Translations under genes and position numbers: made by a program
Notes under the pieces: model-generated
What the model was told of the DNA's origin: nothing
The model's database searches: none
What the model saw: the letters and a program-made list of their open reading frames with translations, nothing else
In this document: positions 45,947 to 57,239 of the stretch, in pieces
Position numbering within the stretch: the stretch's first letter is position 1
Layout: each line of letters opens with the position of its first letter
Source of the DNA: Sequoia sempervirens
Lineage: Eukaryota; Streptophyta; Pinopsida; Cupressales; Cupressaceae
Assembly: GCA_007258455.2 (NCBI GenBank)
Contig: VDFB02270651.1
Coordinates: forward strand, 494,644,320 to 494,708,319
Length of the DNA stretch: 64,000 nt
Reading direction: 5' to 3'

Positions 45947-47090
45947 ATGTGTAGTAAAGGATATAATGTTATATTTGAGTATTAGAGATGTGAAATTAGG
46001 AAAGGATCTAGAGTAGTGATTTTTGTAGGAAAGAAGTCTAAAGGAAATATATATCAGCTTAAGGTGCTAATGGACGTTGCTTTATGACTCATATTATTGA
46101 CAGTTGGTTATGGCATCAGAGAATGTGTCATATGAATTTTGATAACTTGGCGAGGATCAATGCAGTGCAAGCCATAAGATATTTACCAAGTATTACAAAG
46201 CCTGTTAATGCTATTTGCAGGAATTGTTAGTTTGGAAAGCAAGCAAGGAACAACTTTAGATCAAAGGAACTATCTACTATCGAGCTACTAGATTTTATTG
46301 ATACAAACCTCTATGGTCCTATAAGAATGAGAAGTCTACAAGGTGAAAGGTACTTTATGCTTTTGATTGATGATAACTCTAGGTATACATGGGTTATTTT
46401 TCTTAGAGAGAAATTTGATGCATTAGATAGATTCAAGACATTCAAATCTATGGTAGAGAATGAAGTGAATTTAAGAATAAAACTATTGAGGTTTGATAGA
46501 GGTGGTAAATTTGCCTCCCATGAGTTTAATATGATTTGTGAAGTTCATGTAATAAAAAGATAGTTTTCTACTCTGAGAACTCCTTAGCAGGATGGAGTTG
46601 TTGAAAGAAAGAATAAAACAATTCAAGAGGTTTCTAGATCATGATTACTGAAGCTGGTTTACCAGAAGTTTATTTGAGAAAAGCTATTTACACTGTTGTC
46701 TATATGTTCAATCAAGTTCAAGAAAGAGATAATAGTACTAAGACCCCCTATGAGCTATGGTGTGGAAAAATTCCTACTATTAAGTATTTTAAGGTATTTG
46801 GAAGAAAATGCTATATCAGATGGGATGAAGAAAATTTAGGGAAGTTTGATGCTAGAAGTAATGAAGGTATTTTCCTTGGATATTCTACTAAGAGAAAATC
46901 TTGCGGATGTTTCAATAAAAGACTAAGAAAGATTGTAGAAAGCACAAATGTTAAGGTTGATGAAGCAATGAAGAATTCAAATGAAGTTGATGGATATGTA
47001 TCTAATGAACCTGATTGTGCAAGATTTGAAGAAGTTGTGGAAGAACATGAAAATCATAATGAAGAGAATGAAAAAAAAAAGAAGCTCTAG
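45947..47090 (+). pseudogene. Copia GAG-pre-integrase and integrase core
   Basis: Zinc-binding pre-integrase: LWHQRMCHMNFDNLARIN...CRNC (about 46105-46230). Integrase core: YFMLLIDDNSRYTWVIFLRE (first Asp), then LLRFDRGGKF, where the family reads SDRGGEF, and QDGVVERKNKT with the Glu, followed by KTPYELW and KYFKVFGRKCYI...LGKFDARSNEGIFLGYS. The D-D-E residues remain but are spread over several frames with stops at 46561 and elsewhere. It would insert the cDNA into the genome. Confidence 0.88.
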
Positions 47091-48100
47091 TGGTGTCCCC
47101 TAAGACACCTAGATATGTGCAGAAGAATCATTCAAAAAATCAAATCATTAGAGACAAAAGAAAAGGAGTATTGATAAGCAGAGTTGCTATTGTTGGTGAG
47201 ATAAATTTGAGTTTACTTTCTGGGATTGAGCCAAAGACCATAAGTGAAGCATGTAAAGATGAGTATTAGATGGAAGCTACGAAAGAGGAACTTATGCAGA
47301 TTGAGAAGAGTCAAACTTGGGAATTGGTCCCTAGACTGACAAACAAAAACATAATTGGATCAAAATGGATACTCATAAACAAGTTGAATTAGAATGCAAA
47401 AGTAGTCAAAAATAAAGAAAGGCTTGTGTAAGGGTTACTCACAAGTAGAAGGTATAGATTTTTAGGAGACTTTTGCTCTGGTGGCAAGAATGGAAGCTAT
47501 TAGAATATTTTTAGTATTTGTTACTCATAAAGATTTCAAGGCCTATCAAATGGATGTTAAGTCTACATTCTTGAATAGTGAGTTAGAGGAAGAAGTCTAC
47601 ATGAAACAACTAGAAGGATTTCAGTTGTCAGATCAATCAGATATGGTCTACAGATTGAAGAAAGTTGTATATGGATTGAAGCAAGATCCTAGAGCTTGGT
47701 ATGCAAGGCTAGACAAATATTTGATTCAGTAAGGTTTTAACAAAGGTACGATAGATAGAATTTGTATTTTAAAATTGATGATGACAAGATCTTGATAGTG
47801 GTTATATATGTTGATGACATTATCTTTAAAGGAAATGAAACAATATGCAAGATGTTTGCTAAAGAGATGAAAAAATAATTTGAGATGTCTATGTTTGGTG
47901 AGATGAATTTCTTTCTAGGGCTGCAAATTAATCAAACAGAGAAAAGGATTTTTATTTTATAGTCAAAATATGTAAGAGAAATTTTGACGAAGTTTGGGAT
48001 GGATGGTTCCAAACTAGTATGCACTCCTATGGTGACTAGTTGCAAATTGACTAAAGATGATGATTCACCTAAGGTTGATCAGGGAAAATATAGATCTATA
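47091..48100 (+). pseudogene. Copia reverse transcriptase
   Basis: Decayed but clear: [44 protein letters not shown] (the usual A-F-L-N-G reads S-T-F-L-N-S), [26 protein letters not shown] (47481-47732), the catalytic YVDDIIF encoded at 47806-47826, then the EMKXXFEMSMFGEMNFFLGLQI-like region at 47865-47930. Frameshifts and stops are frequent. Confidence 0.88.
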
Positions 48101-48437
48101 ATTGGAGGTTTGTTGTTTTGACTGCTACTAGACTGGATATCATGCATGTAGTTTGTCTTGTGGATAGATTTCAAGAAGACCCTAAAGAAACACATGTTGT
48201 TGTTGTTGTTGTTAAGAGGATAGTTAGATATTTGAATGGAACTCTAAATTATGGGTTATGGTATCCTAGGGATACTGATTTTACACTAAGTACTTACACA
48301 GATACAGATTGGGTTAGTTGTGTAGATGATAGAAAGAGTACAAGTGGTGATGCATTCTTTCTTGGTTGTAGATTGGTGGCTTGGTTGAGTAAAAAGAAAG
48401 ATTCAGTTTATTTACATTAGTAGAATTTTCCAAATAA
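48101..48437 (+). pseudogene. Copia RNase H domain, truncated
   Basis: It reads ATRLDIMHVVCLVDRFQEDPKETH...RIVRYLNGTLNYGLWYP, YTDTDWVSCVDDRKSTSGDAFFLGC and LVAWLSKKKDSV, then stops. The final catalytic region (after the Ser-Val-Ser-Leu-Ser position) is lost near 48437. A GTT trinucleotide run (about 48196-48213) has expanded a Val stretch. No 3' LTR follows. Confidence 0.88.
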
Positions 48438-48876
48438 ATGACTAGGTGACTAAAAATTTTAGTCACAACAACTAAAAATGACTAACTTCTACTCATTGTT
48501 TGCAACTCAGCTATAAATGAGTAAATAAATGACTAATTTGGTCATTGAATGAAAAATTATTTAGTCGCAGAAATATTTAAGACTAAATAGTTAGTCATCA
48601 AATACAAATTAGACAAAAAATTTAAAAAAAAATTTAGAAAATTATCAACACGATGTATTGCATGTGATGTATTGGTGTGATTATTCGCATTCATTGTAGA
48701 CCTCTCTTAATTTGTTCATTGTAGACCTTGCTTCATTCCTTCATTGCAGAACTTGCTTCATTCGTTAGCCTGTCACTAAGGTGTTTTGATCAGTTATAGT
48801 AGCTACTTGCATGTGCAATAAAGATTTGGAGAGGACCTAGAGACTTCTAAAAAGGTGGGAAAGGAATTCAGAGTTT
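48438..48876. other. Flank with GACTAAA-type inverted repeats, no gene
   Basis: 48446-48466 is a palindrome with 10-bp arms (GTGACTAAAA pairing with TTTTAGTCAC). The motif ATTTAGTCGC / GACTAAATAGTTAGTC recurs to about 48600. This pattern resembles terminal or subterminal sequence of a DNA transposon, but no second terminus was found. About 48690-48780 repeats CATTGTAGACCTTGCTTCATTC-like words. Confidence 0.45.
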
Positions 48877-48881
48877 GCTAC

Positions 48882-50146
48882 TATAAGAGAGGGGGACCAA
48901 CCACGTCAAGGCCCTAGGTCATAGAGAGTCGAGAGCAAAGGGATTCCCTAACTTACCTCACTCTCAAGGGATGTTTTGGGAATAGGGATTGAGAATGATG
49001 AGGACTATAATGTTCCTCAATCACTCTACAGATCCAAAATTTAGTTTGGGCTAGACAAGCTAGTTTTTGGAATCGGTATTGTGCCTCAAACAACTCTCTG
49101 TCTGAAGATGACAGTGCAGTTCTAGGACATCAATGTGGCGCGCTAGCATCCATACAGTCAAAAAATAGTGAACATAGTATGAACTACTCAAAAAATAACT
49201 ATTCAGCCTAGCTAGTTGGTTTCAATAGGAAAAAAATAATAATAGGGTAGGACAGATACAAATGAAGATGATAAAGCAGGTAGATAAAGGCTAAAGTAAT
49301 AAAGATAATCTCACAAAAATGCACATTTTCCAGGTAGCTCCATACACTCTTTCACCTACACACAAGAAGGATGGGGAAATTGTGGTGGTTGTATAGCCCT
49401 AGGACTACCTTAGTCAAACCTTTTTTTTGTTGTTTCCACCTCCACAAACAAGCAGGTAGCAACGAGATAGAAACATGTGATAAAGAAGTAAGGAAAGTAG
49501 GGATTGCAATAAACACTACAAAATAGTAAAGAGCTACTCAACCAAATCGCAAAGGAGAGGACATAAACATTACCACCTCCACCAAGAGCTCACTAGCCAA
49601 TGGAGGAGAATATGGACTTGGAAAGGAGAGTCTCGTAAGGCCCCAAGCCCACACTGCTAATGGCTTGCTCCACACTTGCTTTGTAGAGTTAACAAAGTGT
49701 TGTTGCTGCAATGGAGTGTTAAAGTGCTTCTTGAGAATGGAGAGAATGCTAGAAAAATGCTTGAGAGTGTGATAGGAAGATGGATTGAATTCTTAGAGGT
49801 CCAAGTGAAGTGACAATGAGTGAATTTTAAGGAGAAGAAGGAAGAATCTGCCATTTTTAGGGTTGGTTGGTCAAAGAGGGACATTACAAATCAACTCCAA
49901 TCGAAAGTGTAATGCCTCTGCCAACTTCAAATGTTGGAATCTATTAGGGATGTAAGTGTGCCAAATAGATTTCTACGCATTGTGCACACATCCCCAAAAA
50001 ATATTCCCCTACCAACACAACAGTTAGATGCCAAGTGGAAGGAAGGTATCCAGCTGATGTGGAATTTTGACTTCAAATTTGGTTTTCTAAGGTGAGGATG
50101 TGTAAAAGGGGAATTTGCATAAGGGGTGCAAATTTGCTCCTATACA
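48882..50146 (-). repeat. 3' LTR of element G
   Basis: 1265 bp, same length as the partner at 55859. The shared phrases include CCCTAACTTACCTCACTC, GGGATGTTTTGGGAATAG and GATGTGTAAAAGGGGAATTT. Confidence 0.93.
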
Positions 50147-50157
50147 TTTTTCCCTGA
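50147..50157 (-). promoter_or_regulatory. Polypurine tract of element G
   Basis: The minus strand reads GTCAGGGAAAAA directly before the LTR. Confidence 0.6.
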
Positions 50158-50329
50158 CTTTAGCGAGCATGAATACTGATGAGTGCTTTGGTAAAGTAGA
50201 TAAAAGAGTTAGTAGGGTTAGAAATGTATACTTGAATCATCAAGTAAGCAGACCGCAATCTAGTGAGCTTGAAAGCACAAGGTAGGCAAAAGACTCTATA
50301 GCCTCGTAGAACTATGAAGTTGTAGAATA

Positions 50330-50845
50330 AAAGCGTCTTATAGACCTATAGACCCCCAAGGAGGTGACCCCCAAGATCTCTCACATGAAGGAAGCCTCGA
50401 TAATTAAGCACCTCACAGGCCCATAGATTTGCAAGGAAGGTGTTCTCCAAGATCTCTCACATGAAGGAAAGCCAGAAAAAGCACCCTACATGCCTGTAGA
50501 CCTACAAGGAAGGCATCCTCCAAGATCTTTCACATGAAGGAAACCCAGAAAAAGTGCCCTATAGACCCACAAACCTGTAGGGAAGGCATCCTCCAAGATC
50601 TCTCACATGAAGGAAATCCTAGAAAAAGCACCCTATAGGCTTGTAGACCTGAAGGGAAGGTGTCCTCCAAGATCTCTCACATGAAGGAAACCCCAAAAAA
50701 AACACCTTACAGACCTGTAGACCTACGAGGGAGTGACCCCCAAGATATCTCACATAGAAGAAGCTCAGAGGAAGTGCCTTACAGGAATGTAGACCTATAA
50801 GGAAGGTGTCCTCCAAGATCTCTCACATGGAGGAAACCTAAAAAA
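50330..50845. repeat. Tandem repeat, ~70-78 bp unit, about seven copies
   Basis: Each unit carries TCCAAGATCTCTCACATGAA (or one-base variants) followed by GGAAACC...AAAGCACCCTA and CTGTAGACCTACAAGG. It lies between the 3' LTR and the coding part of element G. Confidence 0.92.
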
Positions 50846-52729
50846 GGAGACTCTATAGAGTCAGAAAGCGGCTTTACAAGCGCACCTACAAAGCGACATG
50901 TTTACTCACAGATAGAACATGTTCTTAAGTGGCCACACAGGAAAGTAAGCAAATATTCATGTAGACTATCAACAAGTTGGAAAACATTCAAAGGGGTCCC
51001 TTGGGAACCCAGTGTGAATAAAGGGGTCCACTTAAGAGACAAGCTATTTGAAAGTGCGGAAGAGATGTTTTTTCTCAAATCAATTCAACACCAAGGAATC
51101 CTTTTGAAAGATGTTCACTTCATCAAGGGATTCGAGAGGAAGAAGATGACCCCTCATGAGGGGAAGGTCAAGGCTACTCCCACCTCAAAGGAGAGTTCTC
51201 AAGTTCTTTCTTTGCGAACCCATGATGAAGGAAACGCATTCTATTAGGTCCAAGTCAAGAATGCGATTCTTGAAAAAATTTGCAAGGATTCTCAAGAAAA
51301 GATTCATTAGCAACAAATACATTTTCTAAAAATCAAACTAATGGAATTGTCACACATGAAAGAGACAACTCAAGCAAAGAAGAGAGAAAGATAAGAGAAA
51401 AGAAAAAAGAGGCAAAGAAATCACAAACAAAGGGCATAGGGGTGATCTGATATTTTGGGGTTAGAGTTGCTCATAATATATATAAGTATAATAATAGTAT
51501 ATAAAATGAACTATCATCAACCCCCTACTATATCAGACCATGTGAATAATGCATGAGACAAAAAAGTAAAAATAAAAAATTGGGTCAACATGGAAGGGAA
51601 GCCTAAATTCCCCCAACGATTTGCATCATCTCCAATTTACCGAAAATCAATCACAAACATGGAAGAAAGATGATACAAATAGAAGAAGGTTCACGACACA
51701 AAAACCACCCCTGTATCCAAGCACCAACAAGGGTGAAAAGGGTCATCTAGGAACACATAGCACGATCATGAGGGAACACATCACAACACACACACACACA
51801 TCTAATCTAAAGATAAAGAAGAGGTCTCCTCCTAACACTTATCGACCAAGAGGTCTTCCACTTCCCACTCTAGATCATCATAAGCAGAAGGAGGATGAGC
51901 CTGCAGTGGTGGAATATTAAGGGGATGAGCTTCCAACCCTCCCACAACAAGGGCTAAGAAGAAGACCTTGCAAGGTCTCCTCCACTAGACTCTTGTGGAG
52001 CTATGGTCAATGATTTTGCATAAAATCATTGATAAGGTTGAAACTTCATCTAGAGAGTTAAACATGCACTTTGTTGGAGTGCAATGTCATACCTCAATAG
52101 ACGGAGAGGTTTGTTCCTAAGTTTCACCACTAGGCTCATCAAGTGACTCAGGAGTGGTGAAAAACTTCGGGGAAGTCAAGGTTAGTTCTGTTACTAGGAT
52201 GGAACAAGCTAGAGCAGGACCACCCTTTAGAGAAGGTGGTCTCCTCTTATTCCCTTCATTGTTGGAAGGGCCATCCTCCATCTTCTACTTCATCAAGGGG
52301 ATGTGAACTCCCCATAAATGAGGTAAGGGGTGTGGAAGAGGAGGAGGAGGAGAAAAATACATAAGATACCACTGAAGTATTTGGAATATCCACAAGCTTA
52401 GGGAAGGGAGGGACATCCAAAAGGGATATCAACAAGGGTAGCTCCATCGAAGGAGCGATAAACACCTACACCTTTTTAGGGTCAGGTACATTCATACTCA
52501 CAGTGGAAGCTAGAAGTGAGAATAAACTAGATTGAATGGAAGCAAAGGGGACAAGCGAGGAGGATGCATTAGGAGACCCTAAGATAGGGGTGGTCAACTC
52601 CTCTTCCTTCTTCTACAAAGTAGCCTGTTCAGCCGCAAGAGCCTTTCGCTAATTCTTTCACTCATGCGCAAGGTGATTTTTGTGGCTCTTTAAGCTAGAG
52701 ACTAGAGGCTACAAGGGAATGGAAGTCTC
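50846..52729 (-). other. 3' interior of element G, no recognised domain
   Basis: A short Pro/Ser-rich frame on the minus strand (52256-52465) may continue the protein tail. The rest holds no RT or integrase motif. A CA microsatellite of about ten units lies at 51786-51803. Confidence 0.5.
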
Positions 52730-53059
52730 CTACTCAGCCATGGGATTTTCCACTTCAATTGTTTCCAGTGGTGGGATAGGCTCCTTAATGGGAGTAGGAG
52801 GAAGATATTGAGAAATGACAGGGGGATTCGGCTCCAATGCCTCAGCAGCGAGCCTCTTCCCGTTTACTACTTTGGGAGAAGAAGCAGTGGGAGGTTGTAG
52901 AGGCTGGGACATAGAAGATTCCCCATAGGGACCTTTTCCCTTTCCATACAAGTAGTACCAAGGTTCGGGTGGCTTAGTAGGGAGGCCTGATATCCTGATC
53001 TCAGGCTTACACCAAGCGGGTATCATTGGACTCAACAGATAAAAGCCACACATATTCAT
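52730..53059 (-). pseudogene. Pro-rich tail downstream of protease in element G
   Basis: 110 codons: FYLLSPMIPAWCKPE, then KPPEPWYYLYGKGKGPYG and a Pro-rich stretch with YLPPTPIKEPIPPLE. It follows the protease on the same strand and is probably the end of the same polyprotein. No catalytic motif is present. Confidence 0.55.
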
Positions 53060-53169
53060 CCAAAAATATTTTGTAGAAAGAGGAGTGGGAGAGCCATCTC
53101 AGGAATAGGGTAGCTTCTCTTTTCCCTTTTTATAAGGGGAAGAAACCGACTATTGTGCTACCGAGAGGG

Positions 53170-53877
53170 TCAATTTTGATTGTCCCTTGCCCTGGTCTTA
53201 TACTTCACATAGTTTTTGTAAAATGGGTATATTCTTGGAGGGAGCATACTGATAGGGGTGGGCCAAAAATGATCCAAAGAGTAACCCCCATGGGACACCA
53301 ATAGCTGGTATCTAGTGTCATGCAGTACATGCACAACACCTTCATAGGAGAACTTCAAATATTTATTAATGATGGAGGTGATTCCAGTCATGGAATCTAG
53401 CCAAGGTATGCCCAACTTCATCCTGGATAGATATGACTCCGAAATAACATCAAAGACTGTGTCTACAGCCCTAGGTCCTACAAGGATGGATAAAGTTATT
53501 GAGCCATACAGTTTTAGACTAAGACCATCGTTTGTATGGATGGTAGATTTTTTTTCTTCGTACTCCTTTCTATGCAATGAATTAAGCCACAAAATCTCTT
53601 GTATAATGACATTCACTCATCTTGTGGGGTCAACTAAGACCCTTGTCACAATGTTTCCATTTAGGCGAGCAGGAAAGTAGAGGGGAGAGAGCTTGTTGTT
53701 TAAGGGTAAATCCTGCAACATGAATGTCACATCCAGGTAGTTAGGCATAGGTTGTGTGGTAGGAGTAACCATGACCATGTTAACATATGCCTCAGGTCGA
53801 GTGGTAGAATCAGAGGGATTGATAATAATGTTGGCAGAGTGTGATGAAAAATAGGTCCGTGTATATCCGCAACTCAC
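53170..53877 (-). pseudogene. Gypsy-like aspartic protease region of element G
   Basis: The N-terminal part is LDVTFMLQDLPLNNKLSPLY...ARLNGNIVTRVLVDPTR, where the catalytic loop expected as D-[ST]-G is D-P-T. After one stop comes LKLYGSITLSILVGPRAVDTVFDVI...SRMKLGIPWLDSMTGI, with the second sheet and LGIPWLD end typical of retroelement proteases. The C-terminal part is SHGGYSLDHFWPTPISMLPPR. It would process gag. The active-site change and a stop at about 53616 make it inactive. Confidence 0.75.
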
Positions 53878-54077
53878 TATTCACCTTCACCACCAACTTG
53901 TTTGTATTTTGTTTACTTCCATCAAGATGAATAGTATCATCCTCGATGCAGGAGCATACAACATTTAGTATCATTTTTGTTAACTCAATGGTACTGATAG
54001 AAGGTATTCAGATTGTACCAACTAGGGAAAGGTTCCTTGAGAGGTTTGGGGTTCTCTAAGGTTATGATCTTATCCTT

Positions 54078-55608
54078 TTAAAACTTTTGCAAGATGGAAG
54101 AATAATATTCTGCTAACTTTGTGAACTTTTTGTTCCATTTAAGGCTGTTATCATTCGTAGTGGCTACTACATTCGCAATAGCCTTGCCTTTTCCAAATAT
54201 CAATACAATGGACTTTCCTTCTAAACAAGAGCATGAGGAGGATCCCTCGAACTGAACTACCATTTTTTGATACTCTCGTAATGCAGCACACAAATGCGCA
54301 AAAGAAGGGTATTTCATAAGGGAAAATTTCTCTTGCCAAGGTCTTTGCAAGTTCCCTATGAACACCTTTTGCACATCAGAATCGGGTAGTGTATATGAGA
54401 TTTGTGAAAAGAGCACTTAGTATCGCACTATAAAACCAATAATATTTTTGTTATCACCTTTTTTGCATTGGACGAGATTTGAAAAGGCCATCTTTGGTCC
54501 GATGTTTGCTTGGAACTGTCAAAGAAACTGATTTACAAGTTGATCGAATGAGAAGATGGAATTGTCGAGTAAGGAACAATACCATTCGAGTGTTGTATCC
54601 TTAAGAGATCGAGGGAATAATTTTTCCATTAATGCATTGTGATGGAAGAAATCAATACGCAAGGTGTTAAAGGTATACACATGCATTTTTGGGTCCCCTT
54701 TGCCACCATATGTTTTGAATTTGGGAATCTACATTCCTTGTGGGAAGGGAGTGTTTAAAATTGCTACTGACAAAGTGTTGTTTCAAAAGAAGGGCTAAAA
54801 GATAGGCTATGAAGATGTTTGGGAGAGACTCACCAGTTGGATTTACATCTTTCCCATATTCTAAAGAAGAGTATCCAAAATAGGGTCTTGGGATGACAAA
54901 GGTCTAGCGGGACCTCCTTTAGAACCACCACTGGAGCCACCACCGGAACCACCAGTGTGACCATCATTGGAACCACTACCAAAGCCACCACCACCAGTAG
55001 GGCCTCCACCAAAGCCACCACCATGGCCTCCACCGAAACTATCTCCGCCAGCACCACTTCTTCCATTGAAGCCACCACCATTACCAAAGCCCCCACCACT
55101 CAATCTACCAAAACCTCCTCCACTAAAGGTGACATGAGGGGTGAAACTAAAACCCAAGGGTATTTTGTTTTCCTTGTTAGTTTTGGATCCCTCAAAGGCA
55201 GAAGGGATGCTAATCGATGGGATTGTGTCGGTCATGTACATAGACGTGGGAGGCATCAACATTCCTAGATATCTCTCATGGTCTCAAAAGTTACCCCTTG
55301 TATAATGTTAGGATTTTTTGGAGGAGCACATGCTTCAGTTAGACTAGAGAGACTAGCTAGAATTTTTATGCATGTTTGGTCTTTTCCCACCATATACTTT
55401 ATTTCACTAATAACCCTAGCACCCTAACCATCTTTGGGTCCTTTTCCAGGTGATTCTCCAAGTCACCTAGTCCTTTGTTAAGGATAGAGATATATTCTGA
55501 AGGAATGTGAACAGCCTCATGCTCATCTACCAACAATGGTGTTGGAGATGCAAGAGGAGTGGGGATGTGGTCAGTCTTATCGGAGATCCCCACCTCGATC
55601 CTTGACAA
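54078..55608 (-). pseudogene. Gag of element G with Gly-rich segment
   Basis: The N-terminal part (55608-55399) is SRIEVGISDKTDHIPT...ISILNKGLGDLENHLEKDP. A Gly-rich segment (about 55120-54910) repeats GGGFGG and SGGS. The capsid-like part is broken between 54840 and 54420, then reads VQKVFIGNLQRPWQEKF...SFAHLCAALREYQKMV and ends KWNKKFTKLAEYYSSILQKF, a typical plant Gypsy gag pattern. A Gly-rich insert of this size in gag is unusual. Several stops interrupt it. Confidence 0.75.
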
Positions 55609-55840
55609 CTGCTCCTAAGCAACAAGACCAATGGAGGATCCAACAAAAAGGCCTATAGAGAAACTAGTAGTGACCTTCATCCTCTCCATCCAAAGGTGTC
55701 AAAAAATTCTCCTAACAACATACCCAGAAGTCATGGACTGGGTTGTGATGCTCATAAACCTTCACAACACTCAAGTGTTCAATGATCGCAAGGTACCAGG
55801 GAAAAGTATCAATACCGGTGAATGGACACACAATAGTTCA

Positions 55841-55854
55841 CGTCAGGTTCACCA
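55841..55854 (-). promoter_or_regulatory. Primer-binding site of element G
   Basis: The minus strand reads TGGTGAACCTGACG, four bases after the 5' LTR end. The core is the same as in element H. Confidence 0.75.
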
Positions 55855-55858
55855 AAAA

Positions 55859-57123
55859 TGTAAGGGAGGGGGACTAACCATGTTAAGGCCCCAAGTCATG
55901 GAGAGCTGAGAGCAGAGGGCTGCCCTAACTTACCTCACTCTAAAGGGATGTTTTGGGAATAGCGATCAAGAATTATGAGGACTATAATGTGCCTCAATCA
56001 CTCTACAAATCTAAACTTTAGTTTGGGCTAGGTGAGCTGATTTTTGGAGTCGATACTATGCCTTGGACAACTCTCTATCTGAGGATGGTAGCACAATTTT
56101 GGGATGCACTGGCATCTCAGGCACACTAGCATCCGTACGGTCAGAAAATAGTAAACACAGTACGAACTACTCAAAAACTACCTAATCGACCTAGTTGGTT
56201 GGTTTTTATGGGAAAAATAGAATAATAAGGTAGGATAGATGCAAACGAAGATGATAAAGTAGGTAGATAAAGGCTAAAGTAATAAAGATAATCTCACAAA
56301 AATGCATGTTCACTAGCTAGCTCCACAAGTTCTTTCAGCTGCACACAAGAATGAAGGGGAAAATTATTGGGGTTGTATAGGGGTTTCCTCAGTCAAACCC
56401 CCATTTTGGTGTTTCCACCTCCATGGATAGCTAGATAGAAACGAGATAGAAATATGTGATAACGAAGCAAAGAAAGTAGAGATTGCAATAAACACTACAA
56501 AATAGTAAAGAGCTACTCAAACAAATTGCAAAGGAGAGGAGCAAAAAATTACCACCTCCACCAAGAGCTCACTAGCCAATGGAGGAGAATACATACTTGG
56601 AAAGGAGATTCTCGCAAGACCCCAATCCCACACTACTAATGGCTTGCTTCACACTTGCTTTGCAAAGTTGACAAAGTGTTGCTGTAATGGAGTGTTAAAA
56701 TGCCACTTGAGAATGGAGAGAATGCTAGAAAAATGCTTGAGAGTGTGAGAGAAAGATGGATTGAATGCTTATAGGTCCAAGTGAAGTGAGAATGAGTGAA
56801 TTTTAATTAGAAGAAGGAAGAATATGTCATTTTTGATGTTGGTTGGTCGAAGAGGGATGTTACCAAATCAACTCCAATCGAAAGTGTAACGCCTCTACAA
56901 ACTTCAGATGCAGGAATCCATTAGGGACGTAAGTGCGTCATGTAGATGTTTGTGCACCACGCATGCATCCCTAACAAATATTCCACTACCGACACAACAA
57001 TCAAATGGCAAGTGGAAGGAAGGAAGCCAGCTAATGTGGAATATCGACTTTGGATTTTTTTTTCTAAAGTGAGGATGTGTAAAAGGGGAATTTTCATAAG
57101 GGGTGCAAATTCGCTCCTATACA
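55859..57123 (-). repeat. 5' LTR of element G
   Basis: 1265 bp, TGTAAGGGAGG to CTCCTATACA on the plus strand. Confidence 0.93.
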
Positions 57124-57239
57124 ACTACAATGAATTTGAATTCACCGAGGCCCTCTATAGTGAAGTCAGATTTGGGAATTCCCTTTTTAGTGAGTTCAAA
57201 GGTAATTCAAAACCCTCATTACATTAAACACACATTTGA

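Larger units (their letters stand above)
32478..48437 (+). mobile_element. Copia element F, decayed, split by element H and cut at its 3' end
   Basis: 5' LTR about 32478-33747, primer-binding site at 33748, then a polyprotein in Copia order (gag, protease, integrase, RT, RNase H). Gag is interrupted by element H (34358-45232) with TSD TTGGG. The RNase H domain ends abruptly near 48437 and no 3' LTR follows. Many stops and frameshifts disable it. Confidence 0.88.
48877..57128 (-). mobile_element. LTR element G, gag and protease only
   Basis: Two 1265-bp direct LTRs (48882-50146 and 55859-57123) with TGTA...TACA ends flank a 5.7-kb interior. The left LTR begins TA instead of TG. Flanking 5-mers GCTAC (48877-48881) and ACTAC (57124-57128) are a near-perfect TSD. 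Coding is on the minus strand: a primer-binding site beside the right LTR, gag, protease and a Pro-rich tail. I see no RT, RNase H or integrase, so it is a gag-only type non-autonomous Gypsy-like element. Confidence 0.88.

Noticed and set aside
51014..51920. Plus-strand frames inside element G
   Set aside because: Opposite to the coding strand of G and without recognisable domain. Probably non-coding.
54830..55099. Minus-strand Val/Ala-rich frame
   Set aside because: Shifted frame of the same Gly-rich repeats.
54957..55268. Plus-strand Thr/Ser-rich frame opposite the Gly-rich gag
   Set aside because: It is the reverse strand of GGN codons. Gag context supports the minus strand only.
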